64,000 bases of DNA from Cynocephalus volans (GCF_027409185.1 NC_084474.1:12331382-12395381), one strand, 5' to 3'. Shown: positions 24,536 through 36,260, counted from the stretch's first letter. The notes: generated by a model from the sequence alone, not told the origin. Numbers and translations: made by a program.

Positions 24536-24623
24536 GGGGAGCAATAACCAGCCACAATGTATATCGACAAAATAAAATTTTTTTAAAAAAATAAATAAAT
24601 AAATAAAAAATTAAAAAAAAAAA

Positions 24624-24632
24624 ATTAAGCAA
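24624..24632 (+). repeat. right target-site duplication of L1-B
   Basis: ATTAAGCAA, matching 17844-17852. Confidence 0.7.
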
Positions 24633-26274
24633 AGAAAAAAATGAAAGTGATTGTTTTTGTAATTGTCATAAGTTCTATGAGCTGAGTGTAAAGGTTTAAG
24701 GGGGGAAAAGTTGCCTCGAGATAGTTAATTTTAATGAATGGTATGTATAATAATTAAAGCATGATGACGTGGGAGTATTGCTTCCCATGTACAAAATCAC
24801 TTCTTGGGAATTAAAGCAGAATGATTTCCACCAGAATGACTGTCACTCATTTGTACTTAAAACTACAGGGCTGTGCAAAATGAAACCAAAATCAGAACCT
24901 ACGACTTCAAAGAATCAGTGTGTTCTTATGAAATTCAGAAGACTGCAGTGTCTCTGGTTACCAGAACTCCTAGAAATTGAGTGTCCTAAAAAACCTAATA
25001 AAGTTTGCAGACCATTAATACATTAACATGAAAACTGATCTTTTGCTAATGTAGAATCTGTAATTACCACTGAGAAAAGTTCTGTCTAGTTTTTTTTCCA
25101 TGTTTTCAAAGTAAAAATATTTAGGTCAAAGCAATTAAAAATTTTAAACTTTTGGTAAAAAAAAAATAGTTTAGAAAAAATGGGAAACAAATGTACATGT
25201 TAGGGGACAAGTTAAATGATAGCATAGCCTTTCAACAGGATAATACTATCCAGCTATTTTTAAATAAAAGAAGCTTTAAATATGTTATTAGGGAATGACA
25301 TCAAAGATATTAAGTGAAAATAAAGACACATAAGCAAGCAAAAAAAATTAGTTTGATCAGACTACCTATATTCTGGCAAATATGACATCCTTAAGGAATG
25401 GCTGGTCTGAAGGTGAGTGCAGTTGATTGTTCACAGGCAGTCACAGATCAAACTCCTGGTTCCACTCTTTCTCCCCTTCTCAGTACTGCACTTGACCAGT
25501 CTAAAAGAACAAAAACAAAATCCTATAAGGAAAATCGAGTCACATAAACCCAACAATTAACAAAAACAACATCATTTTAATTACCTTTACCACAGGATCT
25601 CTATGCTGAAATTAAAACAATACTTGATTCTTAAACAGGAGATGGAGCCTATGAGTGTCCTTCTATAAGAGAAAAAAGCTTAACAAAAACTGTGTATTAG
25701 CCTTAGCACATTTATTCAACGACTCAACATTCAGAGAACTGCTAGGAATGAAAAGTGGGGAAAAAATGAATGAAAAATGAGACTCAGAGAAATCAGCTGA
25801 TGAGGCTAAAAAGGGGGCCACATGCCACGTACGCCCTCCTAAAGGGCTGCAGTTCTAGAAATAAAGGAAAGGGTAGAAATAAAATATCTACTGGCAATAT
25901 TTAAACCAAAAAGTGTCAAAACAAACTGTTACTAAAAGCCAAAGATATAAGAAACCAATGAAATAAACTAGCCTAAAATTAAAATTTTTCATTGCATTCT
26001 ATAAACAAATCTTTTAAACTGTAACATTATGTTAAAAAGTAATTTAAGATTTTAAAGCTCTTCTCTGAGTAACGCTGTGTGTGTCTATAGATAGATGATA
26101 GAGACAATAGATAGAAAACAGAGAGATCATAGATGGACAGATAGATGATAATTTGAAAAACATTTGCCATTCACTACTTCACAACAATTCGGGAGAAAAC
26201 CAATTTGGTTTGAAAAGGGACAAAAGGTGTCTTTTGTTCAAAGTCTAAGTAAGGAGCAAGTAAAGAGAAATGAG
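24633..26274. other. non-coding sequence downstream of the candidate host exon
   Basis: AT-rich, with no gene seen. A GATA-like simple repeat lies at 26085-26152. If the minus-strand terminal exon is real, this is its 3' flank. Confidence 0.45.
26085..26152 (+). repeat. imperfect GATA/TAGA microsatellite
   Basis: Interrupted tagatagatgata-type repeats with gaga and catagatgg interruptions. Confidence 0.75.
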
Positions 26275-26293
26275 ATGTTTGGAGTGAGAATTC

Positions 26294-26299
26294 TTTAAT
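26294..26299 (-). terminator. candidate poly(A) signal ATTAAA
   Basis: On the minus strand ATTAAA lies about 255 nt downstream of the stop of the candidate terminal exon, in AT-rich 3' UTR-like sequence. It is the commonest variant of AATAAA. Cleavage would fall near 26275. Confidence 0.4.
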
Positions 26300-26552
26300 A
26301 ACTATATTCATTTCCAGAGAACAATAAATACAGAAACTGCAAGCAGTAAATGTAACAGTAATATTTTCCTTAGATACAGAAAGCATCTACTTTTATACAA
26401 TTTAACAGGCAAACACTTTTTTCAAAAATTAACAATGGAAAGCTACACAACAGAAGAAAATTACAAGTAAAATAAAAAATTATTGACTCGACCTAAATAC
26501 TGAAGTTCCCACTCCCAGTGCCCCATCCCAGGTAAAGGGCGGTGAGCACAGT

Positions 26553-26613
26553 TCAGCTGCGGGCAGCAGCAGTCTGGGGCTGCTCGGACTGGAGCTGTTT
26601 ACCAAGGTATTCC
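26553..26613 (-). CDS. candidate terminal coding exon of an unrecognised host gene
   Basis: Read on the minus strand, a pyrimidine-rich acceptor (ending ctttttAG at 26614-26615) opens a frame of one phase nucleotide plus 19 codons, EYLGKQLQSEQPQTAAARS, then TGA at 26555-26553. The residues are hydrophilic and protein-like, and the GC content is well above the flanks. A 3' UTR-like tract and an ATTAAA signal follow. I do not recognise the gene, and no upstream exon could be identified with confidence in 27-64 kb, where the introns would lie. The frame is short, so a chance match is possible. Confidence 0.42.
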
Positions 26614-27311
26614 CTAAAAAGTAAGAATAAAATAACAAGGCCAATTAGTTTAAATAAGAAAGACTCACTTTCAAAATCAAAATACAATATATGCTGTCAT
26701 ATATACTTACTTTAACATCTAAAAATAAAACAGCACTAGAAAATGAAACTTTTCCAAATTTCAAAAGTACCTGTACTGTATGAATTCCACTCTATTAACT
26801 ATACACAAACAAGCCATGACACACATAGTAACTGCACACACAAACAAGTGATTGCAAGATAATGTAATTACTTCTTGGGGAAAATCTACTCTCCTGTTCA
26901 GATAAAGGTCGTGTTTGTTGCTGCTGCCACTTCTGCAATCTAATAGGTTCAAAAATCAACTCAATTATGATTCCAAGTAGTTTCATACGTGAAAAACAAA
27001 TTTCTTGATATTAGAGAATATGTGTGTCTATGTCCTGGGATGAACACAAGAGCACATGAAAATAAATCACTGAAAATAACACCAAGAATCACAACACTAC
27101 CAGGAGCTACTTGTTGTAGGATGCTCCCTCTGCACTGGCATAGCCTGAAGCCTTCACAAAGATGACCATACCAAGTCCACAGAACAGTGCCAAGAGCTGA
27201 GTAGGACCACTCTCATTCTACAGATGGGCAACTAGCTCCAAACTTTTTAGATCATGTTTTCCTTCAGAAAATAAATTGAACACGTGCCCACAACAGGTGT
27301 ATAATTAGCTC
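26614..27311. other. non-coding, possible intron
   Basis: No gene seen. If the exon at 26553-26613 is real, this is the 3' part of its upstream intron. Confidence 0.4.
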
Positions 27312-27320
27312 TAAATTACA

Positions 27321-27416
27321 AGGGCTAGCCCATTAGTTCAGTTGGTTAGAACATGGTGTTATAACACCAAGGTCAAGGGTTTGAATCCCTGTAGCGACCA
27401 GTTGCCAAAGAAAAGG
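27321..27416 (+). repeat. tRNA-Ile-derived SINE monomer
   Basis: A short element whose body follows tRNA-Ile closely: 'ttagttcagttggttagaac' (D-arm and A box), 'taacaccaaggtcaa' (anticodon arm) and 'gggtttgaatccctgtagcg' (T arm and B box). A 9-bp duplication TAAATTACA lies at 27312-27320 and 27417-27425. The tail is short. The tRNA fold is degraded and has retroposon flanks, so it is not a functional tRNA gene. Confidence 0.8.
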
Positions 27417-27425
27417 TAAATTACA

Positions 27426-29739
27426 TGCAGGCATGCCGTTAATTCCAGGACAGAAAACAATGTTTTCCCTATTTTCCTGTGAAGGAGTTGTCTCAACTTT
27501 TGTTTTAGAACTAACTAATAAGAACAAGAAAAAGAGATATTTTAAAAAGAGTATTTAAAAGGTTCCCTCCTGTTTTAAAAAGGTATGAGTTCTATACTAG
27601 AGAACCTGGGTTTACATTCCAGCTCCATCATTCCATGGATGTGTGGGCCCCAGAGGTTCATGACGCTCCTGCAAGGGCTAGAGGAGGTGCCCCGTGTGAT
27701 AGCGCCTGGCAGGGTGGACAAGCAGCAGGCCAAGGTCACACCCGCCTCACCCACTGACTGGCCATTCCACCCCTCCTTGTTTGAGCACCACCAGGAAACC
27801 AACTGTGGGTGCTGCCAGCATCTACTGGTGACTCTGCCTTTCTCCACAGAGGTACAGAACAAGGGCAGAGGGATGGCCTACGTTTTTCACCTGCCCTGTT
27901 CTCCTCTGCTATCACAGCCTAGTCCAAAGTAGGAAAGACGTGAAGCAAGACTGAGAGAAGAAAGCAGCAATGGGAATAAGACCAGGAGTGGGGGGATGTC
28001 AGGCAGTGGTAGGAGAGCAGGACAGAGGGAGTCTGCGACCCAGCTGCACGTGAGGGGATAACCAGCTCCTTAACCCCCTGCCCTCCCCACAAGGCTTAGG
28101 AAAGTGAACTATGATTTCAAATCCTGTGAGACAACTGAAACCTCCTATGACATGCAAATGGCTTACGGTCTTTTTTTTATCCTTATAGGAAAGTTCTTAT
28201 GCCTAACTCATTAACTTTGGGTGTCACATTAAAGTGCATAATATTCTTGTGTCACTAGGAACTACCCTGACGTAATTTAGAAAGTGGGAATCTTATATCC
28301 AACCAAAAATAAGTAAATAGTTATGTCTAATTTATGCACAGGTCAAAAGGGAAGCCATCCTATAAATTTTATTAGACTGGAAACAAGTAAGAGTTTATAG
28401 TCACCATTAATGCTGCTACTCTGGGAAGACCTGCAACTAGGGAGTATTTGTAGCTGCCTATGTTTGTTTTGTTTTGTTGGGGGAAAGGGGCGAAGTAATA
28501 TTTATTACAAAATTTCCAGATCTTATAGATATATTTTTCCTACACATACCTAAGGAATTAAGCCTGAAATTAGATATGCTTCATTTCAAGAGGGTCTTCA
28601 AATATTCCAGTTTTGAATGTTAGACTGTTTTGTGTGTTTCCTTAGAAAACATTTTAAAGGTGTATTCAAAGACACTGTGCCACCTTTCAATTACAGTAAG
28701 CCATGGTTCTTTCAGTAAAGGACCACTGTCAAGGATCATGTTTTAAATGTAAGTTTCCAAGAGCTCAGGCAGTGAACAGGACTTGGTCACACACAGAGGC
28801 TCCATCTGCTCCATCCCTTCCAGAGACTTGAAGTGGGTTCATTCCCCACACCAGACTTAATATTTAGGGGACAACAGTGAATTGTTGGTGGTGGGGAGAG
28901 AACTGATTTCTTCACAAAAGAAACACTGTTGAAGTAGGGTCAAAGTAGGAGAGTATTAAAACAGAGCAAAGGTGAGTTGTTCCAGCAGAGAATTTAAAGA
29001 CATGCCCCATCATGGCCTTCTCCCCACCTACCTTCTGCTCCTGTTTGTTTTCCCGGCCAAAGGTTATATTATGACTAACTTCCTCTTCTACACTCCGATG
29101 TGTTCATACATACAAGGTAGCCCAGAGGCATCCACTTCTTCTTCATGACCTGAGTGCCTGACACATAAAAAACCAGCACTTCCTTTCCTCTGTCTGCTAA
29201 CAAGGATTTATGTAATTTAGGATATGGGGGAAGAACAAGGACTCACATAGACGTGAAGGGTCCAACTAAGAACTGGCACATGAAGGGCCCCAGATGGAAC
29301 TTTGTGAGCCTAACTTGAGGAACTGTAGGTCACAAAATGCCAAAAGCCCATCAAGAGAAGAGCCCAGACAGGACCCATGGAAAGAAGAATTAAATCTTCT
29401 CCCCAGGCTTTCTTGAAATTGCTGTTTGTTATATAGCATGCAGGTTACTAAAATATCGGAGCAAGCTGAACTGTGGCTTAACTGAAAAAGGTATCAGACT
29501 ATAGCAAAAGACCTAACCTTCACAAAACATTGAGAAAATCTCCTCCTTTGAACTTGGCTCATAAAATTTTACAGTCTACTCCCCTGATGCCAAATGGCAA
29601 CCGATAGTCAATGAAAACATTCCCAAGACTGGGGGACCCAAGCCTGTCTCTGAATCTTCTGTGATCCCAGGCACAGGGAAATCTGGACACCAATTGCCTG
29701 AGGCTGGGGAACACAGAATGGCTACTTCCATTGTACACT
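27426..29739. other. non-coding, possible intron
   Basis: No supported exon. The frames at 27575-27932 overlap on both strands. A short minus-strand frame with a donor-like site near 29032 is discussed among the rejected items. Confidence 0.4.
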
Positions 29740-29920
29740 TCATTACAAGCCATCATGGAAACCTTATTACAGGTGTGCCCATACATTATTCCCTTTCATC
29801 TTTACAGAGCCCCTGTAAGGTGGGTGTTGTCTTTTCCATTTTATACGGGAGACAAGAGCCTCAGAACACTTCAGTAACTTGCACACGGCCTGGCCAGGGC
29901 TCTGATCCTATTCTCCCATT
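29740..29920 (-). repeat. MIR-like ancient SINE
   Basis: Reverse-complement MIR layout: 'attattccctttcatcttta', 'gtaaggtgggtgttgtcttt', then 'gagcctcagaacacttcagt' and 'aacttgcacacggcctggcc'. Diverged. Confidence 0.6.
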
Positions 29921-30128
29921 ATTGAGGGGCTACTCGGTCTTCGAACAAGCCTGGAAAGGTGCATAAAGCACACACTATATTTTTATAGATGAAAAAACAA
30001 TAAGAGATAGTGACTAATTTGTTTAGGTTAAAGTTATATTACTGTCAGGCAAAAGGAAAAATTAGTATGGATTTTACCTTAGGGGAGTATAATATATCTA
30101 CAACAAAGGACTCAAGGAGAAGTATTTT

Positions 30129-30310
30129 TCTTTTTGTGTGTGTGTGACCAGTAAGGGGATCGGAACCCTTGGCTTGGTGTTGCCCGCACCGCTCTCAGCC
30201 AGTGAGTGCACCGGCCATCCCTGTATAGGATCCGAACCTGCGGCCTCGGCGCGCCCAGTGCCACTGCACTCCCAGCGCCACACTCTCCCGAGTGAGCCAC
30301 GGGTTTGGCC
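30129..30310 (-). repeat. GC-rich tRNA-derived SINE (CYN-like, long form)
   Basis: On the minus strand the element starts 'gggccaaacccgtggctcac' and continues with a GC-rich middle, a 'ggttcggatcctatacaggg' B-box region and a second tRNA-like half ending in 'gatccccttactggtcacac' and a short tail. This two-part structure suggests a dimeric tRNA SINE. The perfect 16-bp duplication CAAGGAGAAGTATTTT lies at 30113-30128 and 30311-30326. Confidence 0.85.
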
Positions 30311-30326
30311 CAAGGAGAAGTATTTT

Positions 30327-31818
30327 AAATAAATAATTTGAGTCAGTTCTTTCTCTGTATACATGAAGACTGATACAGCAATAAAAATTGAACTTATAAT
30401 TCATTCAAAAGGTGTCTGATTTGTATCAGCAATCTCCAGGAGTTTGGCATTAAATCTTTGCTTCTACTACCCAAGAAGCAAAATTTGAGAAGTGTAATAG
30501 TTTTCTTTTTAACTTCATCCATAACTGATATCTCTTAGGATCCCAACTCTGAAACTGAAAAAAGAGGCAGTCTGAAGACCTATTCCTCTTTTAAAAAACC
30601 CAAGTACAAAACAGCTCACAAAAGCGATCACTCTGTATGCTGCAAGAGTTTGCATCTGACTAACAAGTACTGAAAAACTGATTTCTCGTTGCTACAAGGT
30701 GCCACTGAGGCAGCTGAGACTTGACAGAGGTGGTCTGAAGGTGACTTTAGCTATCTAGGTTCTATTCTGCTAAAAGCTAGGGCACCAGGAAGCATTTACC
30801 TGGGCTACTCTAACTCTTAGAAAAACAGAAAGGCCTTCATCCTGTGATAATTAAGTGCCATACCTTCACAGAATATTTACTTGTTTAAAGAGTCAAACAT
30901 TTTTCCGTCTTTAAAACTGTAAAGACACTCACAAGATGGTATTCAACATGCTAACTTCACCTATATAATTTGAAACACATGGTACCTTCAACTATACAAA
31001 TATAATATACTGCCAGAAATCACATGGTAACTTCATCTATACAATTTAGTGCCAGGAAAAAGTTAATATTCTACTGAGAGACACATTAATCAATGAAAAC
31101 TGCGAAGTCTCTCATTTTATTTGCCTTGCCTGCCATGAAGCTCAGCAGATAAACCATTGTTACTAATATTTTTGTATTGTTTTCTCTAGTCTTCTTGCAG
31201 TGTGTATATTTTTCATAATTGAAATCATAATGAACCTGGAATTCTATATCCTAATTCTTTGGTGAGTTTATCATAAAATTATTAAAACTACAACTGTATC
31301 ATAATTATATAATTTTTATCTTAACCTTCATCTATGCTGTTTTGGAAAACAAGTTGGTATGATATAGATCATCAACAAGTGACTCTTCTATGAATGTATA
31401 AAAACAACTTACCTTTAAAAATATGAACTTTATAGTTGTTTATAATACAGATTTGTATTTGGTAAAGAGAAAAAGTACCTTGTAAATAATTTTATATGGT
31501 ACTTTTGTTTGTTTTTCCCATTGGAGCATCAGTATATGGCTTTATTATTTATCAAATTAATTGTAAAAATCAAACTTTCACTAAAAAAAACCTTTGGTTT
31601 TTTTAAACACGTGAAGTGGAACATTTTAACATAATGACTGATAGTAACTTTTTCTGTGACTTGCTCACAGTCGCCCTTTGCCCATTTTTGTTGGTGAGTT
31701 GTTTATTTTCTCACTATTGACTACTGAGTATTTTCTATATTAGAAATATTATTCACTCTTGTCTGATATATGTCAGAAATACTCCCCCCCTCACCCGATT
31801 TTGTGATTTGTCTTTTGA
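30327..31818. other. AT-rich non-coding sequence, possible intron
   Basis: No gene or recognisable repeat was seen. Confidence 0.4.
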
Positions 31819-33731
31819 TTTTTTTTTTTTTTTTTTTTACTGAATCATAATTAATTATATATTTGGGGGGTTCAACATTAATGTATGTTGATCAAATCAA
31901 TATTATTAGCATATATATTATTACAAATCGTACTTATTCTTTATGCCCCTTAACCAATCTCTCCCCATCCCCCTGTCCTTTCCCCCTGCCACTTCTGATA
32001 ACCTTAGATTTCTTCTCTCCTTCTGAAGTGTAATGGGCCCAGGGGCAGTGGCGTCCTGCCTGTTTGGGGGAGGAGGGGTCAGTCCCCAGCTCCACACCTC
32101 AGGACTCCAGGTGGGCCCCGTGGCAGTGGTGGCATGCCTACCTGCAGGAGGAGGGATCGGTCACTAGCTCCATCTATTTTTACATTCTGAGCTGTTGTTG
32201 TGGAGCAACTGGGTGGGAGGAGGAAAGGAGAAAAGGGAAGTAAATAGGGTAGGAGAAGGAGGAAGGGGGGTGTGTGGTTGAGGCACATGGCACCCCTCTC
32301 ATTCCTGCAGGGGAGACCAGGGGTATTCCAGTGGTGGCTTGGTTGTTGCTAGGCTGAATGCAGATGTCGGGGGTGGTGGTGGCTGAAAACCTTGGCCCCC
32401 CACTGCCACTGCTCAGCTAGGGAGCATGGGGTGCTTCCTGCAGTGGCTTGGTGGTCATCACTAGGCAGGTTGTGGGTGTCATGGGGGTGTGGCCAAGGCC
32501 CTCAGCCCCCCCCCCCCCCAGCTCAGGAGCCTGGGGTGCTTCCTGAGGCAGCTTGATGGCTATCACTGGGCTGGGTGCATATGTCAAGGGGGCGTGACTG
32601 AGGCCAAGGGCCCCTACCATCCCAGCTTGGGAGGCCAGGGTGCTTCTTGCTGTAGTTCAGTGGTCGTCATTGGGTTAGTTGTGGGTATCAGGGGGCACAG
32701 CCGAGGCCCCCAGCCCTCCCCTCACCCTGGCTTGAGGGCCCAGGGAGCTTCCAGTCCTTCTAGGTTTTATAGGTATTCTTTGGTAAAGTGAGACCTTTAC
32801 TAGTTAATATCAAACTTTGTCTCTGGTCTGTGGGTATTCTGTTTTATCTTTCAGTTCTGTGTTGGATTATTCACTGTTCCCACTACTTAAACTCTGCTGT
32901 AGAACTAACTTGTTGTCCTTTGCTTATTTCTAAAATGGAGGAACTTCCTGTGGTGACCAGCACTTGAGCTCTGTGGTTGAGCTAAACGTTGCTTTGTGGC
33001 TGATTTCCTGGGGAAGGGTTTTTGTGCAGCTCAGGTTGTAATTGCTGACCTTGTAAGCACTTCTGAGTCTTGTGAGATCCAGTACGCCTGGGTTGTGTGG
33101 AATCTCTGGTCTGGGCCTGAGTCTTTTCAGCAAACTGCTCCCCTTGCAGTTCTATATTCCTGGCCAATCTCCACTGAGTGGTCTTATGCTGATTGGGGGG
33201 CAGATCGGCTATCCATGCCATGCCCTGATGTTCCCCTGGTGGGCCCATCTCCTCCATCACCTATACTCCAAATACTTCCCATAGGATGGGTCATGTGCCG
33301 GTCCCTTGCGATGACTCACCGGCCTCTGAGTGGCTCGTTTTTTCTGTTGCTGTGGCTCTTCATTCCTATGTGGGTCTGCGGGAACCCTGTTAGTGGTCTT
33401 GCTGGCCTGGGGGCCACCAAGGCCCTCCTCTCCCCTGCCACCTCCAAGCAACTTCATAGGAAGGGCACAGCAGCAGCTTTTTCCAGCCCTTGCTCTGAGC
33501 GCTCACCAGCTCCAGCCTTGAAGCCACCAGGGCTCTGAATGGTAGGAGCGATGCTTTCTTTCTCTCATCGTGGCTTCTCCTGCCTTCATGAATTCGGCAA
33601 ATCTCTCCTCCTCTTCCCCTGAGCTCTAGTGGCCCCAGCTTGGCTGTTGCTGATTTTTAATAGTTGTAAATTGGTTGATTTGTGGGAAAGAGTGATGCTG
33701 GGGACCATCTATTCCACCATCTTGACCAGAA
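31819..33731 (-). mobile_element. ORF-less L1-derived composite element
   Basis: Read on the minus strand, it opens with an L1 5' end (CAAGATGGTGG, plus-strand 33714-33724, followed by a block matching the L1-A start: 'cactctttcccacaaatcaa'). About 900 bp of 5' UTR-like sequence follow, then a GC-rich tandem array (32290-32760), then more GC-rich sequence. At about 32030 it passes directly into an L1 3' UTR homologous to the L1-E 3' end ('acttcagaaggagagaa', 'gattggttaaggggcata'). It ends in a 20-bp A tail (T run at 31819-31838). ORF1 and ORF2 are completely absent. No clear target-site duplication was found. Confidence 0.75.
32290..32760 (-). repeat. ~105-bp GC-rich tandem array
   Basis: Four to five head-to-tail units can be phased on a 'gtgcttcctg'-type block at 32323, 32431, 32536, 32640 and 32745 (intervals 108, 105, 104, 105). 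Each unit has a 'tggctatcac'-like segment and a C-rich patch, including 14 C's at about 32507-32520. The units are diverged from each other, so the array is not recent. Confidence 0.75.
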
Positions 33732-34054
33732 GCCTGTCCAGTTCTGTTTTTTTTTAAATACTAACTGACTATAGTTCCATTATAGATTTAGTGATACCTC
33801 TAGCTTTTATCATGATTTTGGATATTAAACACAAGCAAAACGAATTTTGTTTTTATGAACTGAAAAAATAAAATTTTGTTTTTCCTATGTAATAAATGAA
33901 CCATGTAACAAGCACAGTGTTCTCTCTCATCTGTGTCTAATTTACAGAAACATCTAAATTCCAAAAGTAAACATTATATTGTCAAACTGTTTCACAATAT
34001 TTTTAAATCTTAGCCTAGGAAAAATAGTATTTAATATCACAACACCTACCATTT
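33732..34054. other. AT-rich non-coding sequence
   Basis: No gene or repeat recognised. Confidence 0.4.
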
Positions 34055-34290
34055 TTTAGTGCCTGCTATTACTAAGCACTGCACTAATTGCTTGACATAT
34101 ATTTTCTTAATCCTCTTCAAAATAATACCCATAAAAGGTACAGATGAGTCCCATTTTACACATAAGTAACTAGAGTTTAGCAACGGATAAATAACATGTT
34201 GTAAGGTTAGGATAATTAGTCAGTGGCAGGGAGCGTATTTGTACACAAGTCCGTCTGATTTTAAACTCACAGTTTTAATCACTACATAGA
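34055..34290 (-). repeat. MIR-like ancient SINE
   Basis: Reverse-complement MIR order is visible: 'cacttgc'-type 5' part degraded, 'cccattttacacataagtaa', 'gtcagtggcagggagcgtat' and a terminal 'ttttaatcactac'. Confidence 0.65.
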
Positions 34291-35929
34291 ACTGTCTCAT
34301 AGTACATTACTCTACCTTCCACTGGCTAGAGACATCCTATCCTACAGATGTGAGAATAAAGAATTTAAGAGCATCACAATGTGAATTCTCAGTTTATTTT
34401 CTCAATTATATCTTCATAATCATAAGACTCTTCAATTTCTAAGATCTAAATTAGAAGATTAACAGATCAGCAGTATCCCTAAATGAAATTAAAAACAAAA
34501 AGAGGTCAGTGACTCCAAAAGTAGAGTCTATCTATGTGGGTTATAGTCCTAAGACACTAAAATGTACATTTCAAAAGCAATTTCATAAAAAATATATTAT
34601 AAAAGCAATTTATGCAAAATTCACAATAAGTTATTTTTTCCCACAGGAATTCTAGTAATCAAATTTCTTTTAACTAGTTATAAAATCTAAATTTCACTAG
34701 CCAAATCCTGAGATTCTTTATTCAAGGGTAGTCCCTTCTTTACCTGTCACTACCAACTATATCAGGAGATCATCAGTATCTTACATGCTACATCATTTTT
34801 CTAATGTATGGTTATGATATGCAATGCGTTCAGCCGCTTCACGCATCACAGTTGGCAGCAAACACTCCTTTTAAATGCTGGTTCCTGATCAGCAAGTAGT
34901 TACAACCAAAAGCAATCTGCACAATGCGGGGCATGCCCCTAAACTGATCATCTTTCATACAAATCTAGTTATGCAACGTGCAGTGTGAGATAAATGTCTG
35001 TGTTGCTATAAGGACTTCTAACAAGAAAGTTTACTCTGTTAGTTACAGATACAAGTATAGCATGTAAGCAAAATCCACATTTAAGACTTATTATAAACTG
35101 CTTTTTCTTGAATAATATTTAGAATGCAAGAGTGCATGAGCAGAGAAGATGTCTGACGTATCTTCTTTCAGTACTTAGATTGGTGCCTGGCATAAATGAA
35201 AAGTTCAAAGACTGTCCGATGTAAAGCTGCTGAAGACCATGCAAGGAAATTAGACCCTGAAAAAGGATGCATCCTTCTGCTAAAGGGAAATGTGCTGTGC
35301 TGAAACATCAGTAAAGACAAAGACATCAGCAGTTAAAACTACCATCTACTCCATAATCTAAACCAGTCCATTACTGAAAAATTACTCAAAATTTAAAATT
35401 ATTTTTAAGTAGAGTCAGTATCTATAACACAAGAAAGCTCAACTAAATCCACAGTAAAGAAAATATTTTGGAGGTTAGTTCAATGTTTTAATGATACATA
35501 GTGTAAATGAATTAAATCAGCTTTATAATTAAAAGATATCCTAGCCTACAAAATTATTCTTTAGAGAATCATTTTCCCACAAGATATGGAAAAACTAAAA
35601 TAAATCAAAACATGTGGGCCAGTTATTTCTTCAACATGAATTACAACCACCCAAAATGAGTCTCAGAGCTATTTATAGAATAAGGCAGATTATGCAACTT
35701 TGCCACACTACATACATGCTGACAAGAGGTTTTTGGTTTGTCTGATTGTGTTTGGTAGCTAAGAATATCAATGATAAACCTGGGGAATCACTGGCCTCTA
35801 CCCTCCTTATTTTTCCCCCATATCTGACTGGTCCCCAGGCCTCATAGATTCTGTTTCCTCAATACACCAACTCCCTCTTATCTTCTTCAACCCCCAAGCC
35901 TGCCGTACATAATGCACATGCTCATAATC
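34291..35929. other. AT-rich non-coding, possible intron
   Basis: No supported exon. A 39-codon minus-strand frame at 34839-34958 lacks splice context and is listed among rejected items. Confidence 0.4.
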
Positions 35930-36260
35930 CATGGCTTGAACTCTAGCTGTACCTCCTTACTGGTGTTTTCCCTCCGGTCTTACCCCCTCCAATCCAAGAG
36001 CACCTACTGTTTCTAAAATGGTTTTGCTAAAATGACACTATTATTATTTTTACTATCCCTCATAGTTTTCTGCAGCCTTTGAAAAGAATTCAAACTGAAA
36101 ATTCAAAGATAGTTTGTCATGATCTGGTTACCTCCAACTTGATTTTTAGTTCATAACCAGACTTTAGCTATCTAGAACCACCAGTAATTTCCCAACTGGG
36201 TAAGGATCTCTCTACTTATGTGCATATGCCACTCTCTCTCCCTGGAATTCAATATTTTGT
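35930..36260 (+). repeat. L2-like LINE fragment
   Basis: Diverged sequence following the L2 3' region: 'tccttactggtgttttccct', 'ccctccaatcc', 'catgatctggttacctccaa' and 'ctctccctggaattc'. Assignment rests on ordered short matches only. Confidence 0.45.

Larger units (their letters stand above)
17853..24623 (+). mobile_element. L1-B, full-length LINE-1 with both ORFs intact
   Basis: A complete 6.8-kb element: GC-rich 5' UTR (17853-19370), ORF1 (19371-20351), 187-bp inter-ORF spacer, ORF2 (20539-24366), 3' UTR with a CA microsatellite and G-rich tract, and an A-rich tail. The 9-bp duplication ATTAAGCAA flanks it. Neither ORF has a stop or frameshift, and ORF2 ends at the expected 1275 residues. 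It is closely related to L1-A and L1-D, which are both broken, so it belongs to a recently active subfamily. The sequence predicts retrotransposition competence, but activity is not shown. Confidence 0.95.

Noticed and set aside
27321..27416. tRNA-Ile gene
   Set aside because: The arms are degraded, and flanking 9-bp duplications show a retroposed SINE.
27585..27932. 115-codon plus-strand frame with an overlapping minus-strand frame
   Set aside because: No domain, no splice context and equal openness on the opposite strand.
29032..29090. Possible minus-strand internal exon with a GTAGGT donor (plus 29026-29031) and a protein-like frame
   Set aside because: The best upstream acceptor leaves an in-frame stop, and the only acceptors after the stop have poor pyrimidine tracts.
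32996..33538. 180-codon plus-strand frame, antisense in the composite element's 5' UTR (ORF0-like position)
   Set aside because: It starts with GTG, has no recognisable domain and lies in GC-rich sequence where long chance frames are common.
34839..34958. 39-codon minus-strand ATG frame with protein-like composition
   Set aside because: No splice sites, no neighbouring exons and no recognised similarity. Short frames of this length occur by chance.
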